Positions 7,018 through 11,667 of a DNA stretch of 11,667 nucleotides are shown here, one piece after another. Each line of letters begins with the position of its first letter. Within the stretch, counting starts at the first letter, position 1. The position numbers were made by a program, and so were the translations under genes. Below the pieces are notes generated by a model. The model was not told where the DNA came from and did not search any database. It worked only from the letters and a program-made list of their open reading frames with translations. The stretch comes from Paracoccaceae bacterium (lineage in GTDB: Bacteria > Pseudomonadota > Alphaproteobacteria > Rhodobacterales > Rhodobacteraceae): positions 1-11,667 of the forward strand of contig JAESRD010000031.1 of the NCBI GenBank assembly GCA_016764835.1, written 5' to 3'.

Positions 7018-7769
7018 CAGAGCCCGTCCAAACGTAAATCAGCGACAAAGTCATATATATCAGACCGGTAGAGCCCGCGGGTAAACTCGACCGGGCGGCC
7101 AGAATCTAGATATGCTGTGCGGTCGATCCGCAGCACGGCAGCGCCTTCGGGCAGGTCGAGCATCTGGGCATCGCTTAGCGCCAGATTGACGGCAGTTATC
7201 CGTTGAACTGCGCGCACGGGCGCGTTTTTGCTGCGGCGCAACACAGTATAGAGCGATGTTTCGACCTGCTCGGGATGCGGTAAAATATCTTGCGGCAGGG
7301 AGGAGCGCTCTATCGCCATGGCGGTGCCGTCGGCGCTGCGCAGCCGCTCAATGCGGGCGACCAAATCGCCAGAGGCGATGCCGAGCGCCACTTGTTCGTC
7401 GGGGGTGGGCTGAAAGTGACCGCTGGCAATAACTTGGCTGGACGAGGTCTTGCCGCGCTGCTGCATATATTCAGTGAATGAGGTCAGCCGCGATAGTGAT
7501 TGTTTGAGCTTTGGCCCTGGCATTCGCACAAAGGATCCGGCGCCGCGTCGCTGCTCAATCAGCCCATCTTCGACCAGCCGGGCCACGGTTTTGCGCAAGG
7601 TTACCCGGCTGATCCCGGCCAGCTGGGCCAGCTCGCGCTCGGGCGGAATTTGGCTATCTGCTTGCAGACGACCGGCGCCGATTTCTGCGGCGATATAGCG
7701 ATATAACTGCAGATAGCGCGGGCCACGGCCTTGGCGAAACCATTTGTCTTGACGGTATGTGTCAGGCAT
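7017..7769 (-). CDS. GntR family transcriptional regulator with UTRA domain (HutC subfamily)
   Basis: Predicted sugar-responsive repressor, 250 residues. An N-terminal winged helix (about 17-84) includes LYRYIAAEIGAGRLQ, IPPERELAQLAGISRVTLRKTV and the wing EDGLIEQRRGAGSFV. The UTRA effector domain (about 100-245) has ASGDLVARIERLRSADG, AMAIERSSLP and the C-terminal EFTRGLYRSDIYDF. Start: ATG at 7769-7767, with GGAG nine bases before it and the usual spacing to the winged helix. The frame is open 37 codons further up, but that extension covers the candidate promoter and operator. It sits directly upstream of the GH20 gene, sharing a TGATG junction. HutC-type relatives next to N-acetylglucosamine genes respond to GlcNAc-phosphates; that role is inferred here. 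It probably controls both this pair and the divergent importer. Confidence 0.92.
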   Translation of the reverse strand: MPDTYRQDKWFRQGRGPRYLQLYRYIAAEIGAGRLQADSQIPPERELAQLAGISRVTLRKTVARLVEDGLIEQRRGAGSFVRMPGPKLKQSLSRLTSFTEYMQQRGKTSSSQVIASGHFQPTPDEQVALGIASGDLVARIERLRSADGTAMAIERSSLPQDILPHPEQVETSLYTVLRRSKNAPVRAVQRITAVNLALSDAQMLDLPEGAAVLRIDRTAYLDSGRPVEFTRGLYRSDIYDFVADLRLDGL

Positions 7770-7824
7770 TTTTCGGCGCTCCGTCGGTTTGGATTCTCTG
7801 GGCGATGCGGGCACGCCAGTGTAA

Positions 7825-7849
7825 ATTGGTTTGCAAGAGTAATACCAAT
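7825..7849. promoter_or_regulatory. Candidate operator inverted repeat of the UTRA regulator
   Basis: ATTGGT (7825-7830) and ACCAAT (7844-7849) are perfect inverted arms separated by 13 bases. The repeat covers the candidate -10 box and start site of the regulator-GH20 transcript, the position expected for autorepression. Related TTGGT half-sites recur on the other side of the divergent region. Confidence 0.4.
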
Positions 7850-7867
7850 ATAGTGCATGACTCGCAA
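7839..7867 (-). promoter_or_regulatory. Candidate promoter of the UTRA regulator-GH20 operon
   Basis: On the minus strand, TTGCGA (7867-7862), 17 bases, then TATTAC (7844-7839): four of six matches in each box with ideal spacing. It overlaps the ATTGGT/ACCAAT inverted repeat and lies about 70 bases before the ATG at 7769. Confidence 0.35.
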
Positions 7868-7951
7868 GCGGCAGTTTCAAAATGGACGGAGATGCATCAG
7901 TATCTTGCGGATAAATAACGATTAAATATCGAAAATTGCGAATGGCATATA

Positions 7952-7992
7952 TTTGGTGTTATTTTTGGTAGTAAAAATAAATTGTTTTGGTA
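7952..7992 (+). repeat. Three direct TTTGGT motifs upstream of the importer operon
   Basis: TTTGGT at 7952-7957, 7964-7969 and 7986-7991, all on the plus strand in an AT-rich stretch about 70-110 bases before the importer start codon. The second and third read TTGGTA and are 22 bases (about two helical turns) apart. The same half-site appears inverted at 7843-7848 (TACCAA) in the regulator's own candidate operator. Confidence 0.35.
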
Positions 7993-8062
7993 TCGTTGCA
8001 AGGCAACAAGATTCGCGGCGGCTTCTGGCCGATATGCGGGCGGTACTTTTGCCGGGGGGCTT

Positions 8063-8991
8063 ATGACTGAAAGCATGGATATGTCGGCGCGCGCGGCCAA
8101 GCCTGCACGCAAGATGATCTCTGAGACCCGCTTCGCGTGGTTCCTGATCACACCAGCGCTGATATTCATTGCCGTCATTGTGGCATGGCCGTTGGTGGAG
8201 ACAATTCGGCTGTCGTTCACTGACGCCAATCTGGCGGCGAAAGCTGGGTCGGGTTGGAAAACTACGAAGACCTTTGGACCAGCCGCAAGTTTGCTCAAGT
8301 CATTGGCCGCACGTTCATGTGGATGGCTATTTCGGTCGCGTTCAAGTTGATTATGGGTCTGGTTGGGGCGACGCTGCTTAATGCTGCGATCCCGGGGCAA
8401 GGGCTGTTTCGGGTTCTGGTCATGCCGCCTTGGGTTATCCCGGTGGCGATCGGCTGTATTGGCTGGCTTTGGCTTTATAACGGGCATTTCGGTGTGCTCG
8501 CAGGTGTTGGCCAAAAGGTTGGCATTCTTGACGGGCCGTTTGAGTTCTTGGCCTACCGTCGCTCGGCGTTTTGGTCGGCGATTGTCACCGATGTATGGGT
8601 CGGCACGCCGATGGTAACTTTGTTCTTCTTGGCCGCGATCCAAGGGGTCAGCCGTGACCTTTATGAAGCGGCTTATGTCGATGGTGCAGGCCGCTGGTAT
8701 AGGTTCCGCCGGATCACGATCCCGCAGATCATGCCTGTGATTATCTCGATGTCACTGCTCAGCGCCATTTGGACATTTAACAGCTTTGAGGTCATCTGGA
8801 TACTCACCCAAGGCGGGCCACGGGGTGCGACCACAACGCTGATCGTTGACACGTATAAGACCGCAATCGGCAACTTTAAGTTCGGCGAGGGCGCAGCGCG
8901 GGCTGTGATAATTGTCGCCCTTTTGGCAACATTTTCATTGATTTACCTGTTCGTCCTGAACCGGGTAAACAAAAAATACGGGGTGCGTTGA
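8063..8991 (+). CDS. Sugar ABC transporter permease, MalF-like (interrupted by a frameshift)
   Basis: First inner-membrane subunit of the Mal-type importer. Frame one runs from ATG 8063 through MTESMDMSARAAKPARK and a first membrane segment (WFLITPALIFIAVIVAWPL), then loses family similarity after LAAK (codon 60, 8240-8242). From 8245 the homology continues one frame over as WVGLENYEDLW and stays open to the TGA at 8989-8991. Adding one A to the AAA at 8240-8242 restores LAAKSWVGLENY and a 309-residue protein, normal for the family. The rejoined protein has the EAA loop RDLYEAAYVDGAGRWYRFRR (EAA from about residue 202), which docks on the ATPase. Ribosome site: GGGGGG just before 8063 is modest; ATGs at 8075 and 8081 are alternatives. 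Either a real inactivating mutation or a base-call error. The second permease follows after three bases. Confidence 0.88.
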
Positions 8992-8994
8992 GCT

Positions 8995-9837
8995 ATGATG
9001 GACCGCTATTCATTCTGGCAATTGGTCGGGCTTTATGCGGCAATCGCCGTGTTCCTGATCTTTATGCTGCTGCCATTTTTTGAGATGTTTATGGCCTCGC
9101 TGCGCCCGCTTGAGCACCTGTTTCGTTCGCCCTATCAGTTCTGGAGCGATGATTTCTCATTCGAGGCTTATAAGCGGATGTGGGTCACCGTGCCGCTGCT
9201 CGGGCGCTACATTTTCAACTCGGTCTACATTGCTGGCATGGTCACTGTGATCACCATGATCTTCGTGGTGCCCGCCGCCTACGCCTATGCCCGGTTAGAT
9301 TTTCCGTTCAAAAACGCCTCGCTCGGTATCTTCTTGGGCGTCAACATGTTCACCGGCGCGGTGTTGCTTATTCCGCTCTACCGGGTGCTGCGGACATTGG
9401 GTCTGCTCAACACCTATTGGGCAATGATCGTGCCGGGTGTCGCCTTCCTTATTCCCACCGGGATCTGGCTGCTGCGCTCCTACCTCGAAAAAATCCCGCG
9501 CGAGCTGGAAGAGGCGGCGTTTGTTGATGGTGCGAGCCGGATGTACACCCTGCGCCGCGTGGTACTGCCGCTGGCCCGGCCCGGGCTGATTGTTGTCGGC
9601 ACAGCCGTGTTTATTGGCGCATATGCCCAGCAATTCCTTTTTGCGATCACCTTTAATCAGGTGCGCGAATACCAACCTCTGCCCGCCGGTTTGTTTGAGT
9701 TTATCGGCTATCAGAGTGTCAATTGGAACGAGATGATGGCTGCCGCCCTGACAGGTGTGCTGCCTGTCATGCTCATATTCCTGTTCTTACAGAAATACCT
9801 CGTTGCCGGGCTAACAGCCGGCGCCGTGAAAGAATGA
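8995..9837 (+). CDS. Sugar ABC transporter permease, MalG-like
   Basis: Second inner-membrane subunit of the Mal-type importer, 280 residues, full length. About six membrane segments: near 10-32, then a periplasmic stretch, segments around 73-98, 108-127, 140-160, 188-210 and 248-266. The EAA loop reads RELEEAAFVDGASRMYTLRR with E173-A174-A175 and is the docking site for the ATPase. It starts three bases after the stop of permease 1; ATG at 8995 is followed directly by a second ATG at 8998, and either could be used. It pairs with the frameshifted permease 1, so without repair of that gene it would have no partner. Confidence 0.93.
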   Translation: MMDRYSFWQLVGLYAAIAVFLIFMLLPFFEMFMASLRPLEHLFRSPYQFWSDDFSFEAYKRMWVTVPLLGRYIFNSVYIAGMVTVITMIFVVPAAYAYARLDFPFKNASLGIFLGVNMFTGAVLLIPLYRVLRTLGLLNTYWAMIVPGVAFLIPTGIWLLRSYLEKIPRELEEAAFVDGASRMYTLRRVVLPLARPGLIVVGTAVFIGAYAQQFLFAITFNQVREYQPLPAGLFEFIGYQSVNWNEMMAAALTGVLPVMLIFLFLQKYLVAGLTAGAVKE

Positions 9838-9862
9838 TCAATTGAAAACTAGGGAGAAGACA

Positions 9863-11074
9863 ATGAAGAATGTAAAAACACTATCACTTGGAGCGGCGCT
9901 GCTCTGTGGCTCGGCAATGGGCGCGCAGGCGCAAGAAATCCATTTCATCATGTGTGGCGGCGAAGTGCGCCCGGCTGACCAAGTCGTGATTGATGATTTC
10001 ATCGCGGGCCATGACGGCGTAACCGTCAATATGGAAGCCGTTCCATGGGGCACATGCCAAGACAAGTCGCTGACATTGGCCGCCGCTGGCGATCCGCCCT
10101 CCATCGCCTATATGGGCAGCCGGACCTTGCGCCAGCTGGCCGTGAACGACCTGATCGTGCCGGTTGAGCTGTCTGATGAGCGCCGCGAAGCGTTTCAGCC
10201 CGGCGTGCTTGGCACGGTGACCATTGAGGGCACAGCATGGGGCTATCCGCATGCTTTCTCGACCAAGGGCCTGTATCTGAACTGTGATCTTATTGAAGAA
10301 GCCGGCGCAGAATGTGCGGCTCCTGCGACATGGGATGACATGCTGGCTTTGGCCCAGACTGTTGTTGATAACACAGATGCTGCCGGTGTTGGCCTTGCTG
10401 GCAAAGACTTCGACAATACCATGCACCAGTTCCTCAACTACCTCTATTCCAATGGCGGTGTTGTGATCGACCCTGAGACTGGCGAAAACATGCTCGACAG
10501 TGACCAGACCCGTGAAACGCTGGCCTTCTACGGCGCGCTGGCTGATGTGGCCCAAGAGGGGCCAACAGCGTGGGAACGTGACCAGCTGCGTGATCTGTTC
10601 AATGACGGCCAGATTGCCATGTATGTGTCCGGGCCTTGGGGCCGCGGCCAGCATAATGAAGACATCAACCAAATGCTGGTGCCTGTGCCGCATGGTCCAT
10701 CCGGTGAGAACGCCACCATCCTGATCACGGACTCGATTGTTGTGTTCAAAGGCTCTGGCCATGAAGATCTGGCCCAAGAGTTGGCCCAAGCGCTGACATC
10801 GGGTGATGCACAATATGACCTTGATCAAAGCTGGGGTCTGACACCAATTCTGCAATATGAGAACCTCGGCGTTGAGGCACCATATTATCAGGGCGATGAT
10901 TTCTGGGCAGTGTTTACAGCCGGTATCGCAACCGGTGGTCCAGAGCCACTTGTCGAAGACTTCAAGTCGCTGCAATCAGTGTTCACCAACATGATCCAAG
11001 GGATCATCCTCAAAGAGGATACCGTCGATAACTTGGTCACAATCGCTGGCGAAGAGCTCGCAGACGCGCTCTAG
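9863..11074 (+). CDS. Sugar ABC transporter periplasmic substrate-binding protein, family 1 (MalE-like)
   Basis: Periplasmic receptor of the Mal-type importer, 403 residues. Signal peptide about 1-23 (AQA before QEIHF), no lipobox cysteine. Typical family 1 features follow: LTLAAAGDPPSIAYMGSRTL, GTAWGYPHAFSTKGLYLNCDL, PATWDDMLALAQTV, LFNDGQIAMYVSGPWG (about 249-264), then SIVVFKGSGHEDLAQELAQAL. Start: ATG at 9863, with AGGGAG (9851-9856) six bases upstream; an in-frame TTG at 9842 lacks such a site. It lies 25 bases after permease 2. With an adjacent GH20 enzyme the ligand is plausibly an N-acetylhexosamine oligosaccharide such as chitobiose; this is context, not a motif. A strong hairpin follows the stop codon. 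Confidence 0.92.
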   Translation: MKNVKTLSLGAALLCGSAMGAQAQEIHFIMCGGEVRPADQVVIDDFIAGHDGVTVNMEAVPWGTCQDKSLTLAAAGDPPSIAYMGSRTLRQLAVNDLIVPVELSDERREAFQPGVLGTVTIEGTAWGYPHAFSTKGLYLNCDLIEEAGAECAAPATWDDMLALAQTVVDNTDAAGVGLAGKDFDNTMHQFLNYLYSNGGVVIDPETGENMLDSDQTRETLAFYGALADVAQEGPTAWERDQLRDLFNDGQIAMYVSGPWGRGQHNEDINQMLVPVPHGPSGENATILITDSIVVFKGSGHEDLAQELAQALTSGDAQYDLDQSWGLTPILQYENLGVEAPYYQGDDFWAVFTAGIATGGPEPLVEDFKSLQSVFTNMIQGIILKEDTVDNLVTIAGEELADAL

Positions 11075-11084
11075 TCTGGCAAAG

Positions 11085-11111
11085 GCGGGCGGCGCTCCCT
11101 GCGTCGCCCGC
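11085..11111 (+). promoter_or_regulatory. GC-rich intercistronic hairpin between binding protein and ATPase genes
   Basis: Arms 11085-11095 and 11101-11111 form an 11-bp stem with one G-T pair and a TCCCT loop, starting 10 bases after the binding-protein stop codon. No T-run follows, so full termination is unlikely. Such stems often protect the upstream message or reduce read-through, raising binding protein over the membrane and ATPase subunits; that use is inferred. Confidence 0.55.
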
Positions 11112-11160
11112 ACCCACATTATTCCTTCAATCATAGCGTTTCTGAACGGGCGGTTTTCTC

Positions 11161-11667
11161 ATGGCCACACTTGACCTCAACGAGATATCAAAGAGCTTTG
11201 GCGAGGCCAAAGTTTTGCATGAAATCGACCTGTCGATACGTGACAAAGAATTTATTGTCTTCGTCGGCCCTTCCGGCTGCGGCAAGTCCACGCTTTTGCG
11301 CATTATTGCCGGGCTTGAGCAGGCCACCAGCGGTACTGTGCTGATAGACGGCGAAGATGTCTCCAAGGCGCATCCGGTTGAGCGCGGCATCTCCATGGTG
11401 TTTCAATCATACGCGCTCTACCCGCATCTTTCGGTCTTTGAGAACATCGCCTTCCCGCTGCGCGTACAAAAGATCCCCGACGACGAGATGCGCGCCCGTG
11501 TCGGCAGGGCGGCGGAGATTTTGCAGCTGACTGATAAGCTTGATCTTAAGCCGGGCCAGCTTTCAGGCGGTCAGCGCCAGCGGGTGGCGATTGGCTTATC
11601 CTTGGTCAGTTCAAACAGCCGCTCAATGGCAAATTGCGGCATGATAACGTTTTTTGATGGCTTATAA
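11161..11667 (+). CDS. Sugar ABC transporter ATP-binding protein, MalK/UgpC-like (3'-truncated, aberrant C-terminus)
   Basis: Motor subunit of the Mal-type importer, only its first part present. Residues 1-145 are ordinary: Walker A GPSGCGKST (36-44), Q-loop VFQSYALYPHLSV with Q82, signature LSGGQRQRVAIG (134-145). Normally RAIV, Walker B and the H-loop follow, then a C-terminal regulatory domain, about 330-370 residues in all. Here, after G145 (codon 11593-11595), 23 unrelated residues (from LSLVSSNSRSM) lead to a stop at 11665-11667. Walker B and H-loop are absent, so the product cannot hydrolyse ATP in the normal way. The start ATG at 11161 matches the family N-terminus; its ribosome site is weak. 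An 8-bp repeat, TGGCTTAT, lies at the break and again at the window end. Confidence 0.88.
   Translation: MATLDLNEISKSFGEAKVLHEIDLSIRDKEFIVFVGPSGCGKSTLLRIIAGLEQATSGTVLIDGEDVSKAHPVERGISMVFQSYALYPHLSVFENIAFPLRVQKIPDDEMRARVGRAAEILQLTDKLDLKPGQLSGGQRQRVAIGLSLVSSNSRSMANCGMITFFDGL
11596..11667. other. Foreign sequence joined to the truncated ATPase gene
   Basis: 72 bases that do not belong to an ABC ATPase in any frame. On the minus strand they read openly as IKPSKNVIMPQFAIERLF and onward to LTKDK, possibly from an ATG at 11642-11640. That frame stops soon after entering the ATPase sequence, so it may be the start of another gene cut at the same join. TGGCTTAT occurs at 11592-11599 and 11658-11665. 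I do not recognise the peptide. Confidence 0.45.

Larger units (their letters stand above)
7770..8062. other. Divergent intergenic region between the regulator-GH20 and importer operons
   Basis: 293 bases, AT-rich from about 7905 to 7995, unlike the flanking genes. It holds the regulator promoter and inverted repeat. Direct TTTGGT copies occur at 7952-7957, 7964-7969 and 7986-7991, the last two 22 bases apart and both extended to TTGGTA. A small inverted repeat, GTTGC (7995-7999) and GCAAC (8003-8007), follows. I could not assign a convincing plus-strand -35/-10 pair, although the AT-rich stretch is the obvious place for it. Confidence 0.6.

Noticed and set aside
7017..7880. Longer UTRA regulator starting at 7880
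   Set aside because: The extra 37 residues lie before the winged helix, have no ribosome site and cover the candidate promoter and operator; ATG at 7769 is better placed.
7952..7992. CRISPR-like or tandem repeat array
   Set aside because: Only 6-base motifs with unequal 12 and 22 base spacing; far too short for CRISPR repeats and better explained as regulator half-sites.
8237..8256. Programmed -1 ribosomal frameshifting in the permease
   Set aside because: The site lacks an X-XXY-YYZ slippery heptamer and has only three A residues; re-pairing of the AAA tRNA on GAA would be poor. A mutation or read error is simpler.
7897..8643. 248-codon minus-strand frame across the divergent promoter region
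   Set aside because: Covers the AT-rich control region and the start of the permease gene; the translation is low-complexity and domain-free.
9884..10975. 363-codon open frame on the minus strand
   Set aside because: It lies wholly opposite the MalE-like gene, has no recognisable domain, and has the composition expected of an antisense shadow of GC-rich codons.

Overview
The window carries parts of two carbohydrate-uptake loci, arranged as five transcription blocks. Gene families (TRAP-TAXI receptor, Rbs-type and Mal-type ABC transporters, FCD- and UTRA-type GntR regulators), moderately GC-rich codon use and strong GGAGG-type ribosome sites fit an alphaproteobacterium, probably Rhodobacterales. 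That placement is inference from gene content; there is no rRNA or other marker here.

Left half (1-5191). On the minus strand an ABC sugar importer runs as two-domain ATPase (2601-4115), permease (1618-2604) and periplasmic binding protein (633-1577). A 3' hairpin and the start of a TRAP-TAXI solute receptor (1-500, cut by the window edge) follow. A GntR/FCD repressor (4493-5191) is divergent from the importer. The 377-base gap between them holds a 13-bp palindrome over the repressor's likely -35 box and a 12-codon leader ORF whose stop overlaps the GTG start of the ATPase.

Right half (5188-11667). A GH20 beta-N-acetylhexosaminidase without signal peptide (5188-7017) is coupled to a GntR/UTRA regulator upstream of it (7017-7769), both on the minus strand. 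Divergent from them is a Mal-type ABC importer on the plus strand: permease 1 (8063-8991), permease 2 (8995-9837), binding protein (9863-11074) and ATPase (11161-11667). The likely logic is import of N-acetylhexosamine oligosaccharides (for example chito-oligosaccharides), cytoplasmic cleavage by GH20, and control by the UTRA regulator through sites in the 293-base divergent promoter region.

Main oddities: permease 1 has a one-base frameshift near 8242, and the Mal-type ATPase is cut off just after its LSGGQ signature and joined to unrelated sequence. The transporter as read here would therefore be non-functional, through decay, rearrangement or sequence error. I see no CRISPR array, tRNA, rRNA, complete insertion sequence or phage gene. 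I found no clearly novel system; the best leads are the leader ORF, the two candidate operator sets and the broken 3' end.
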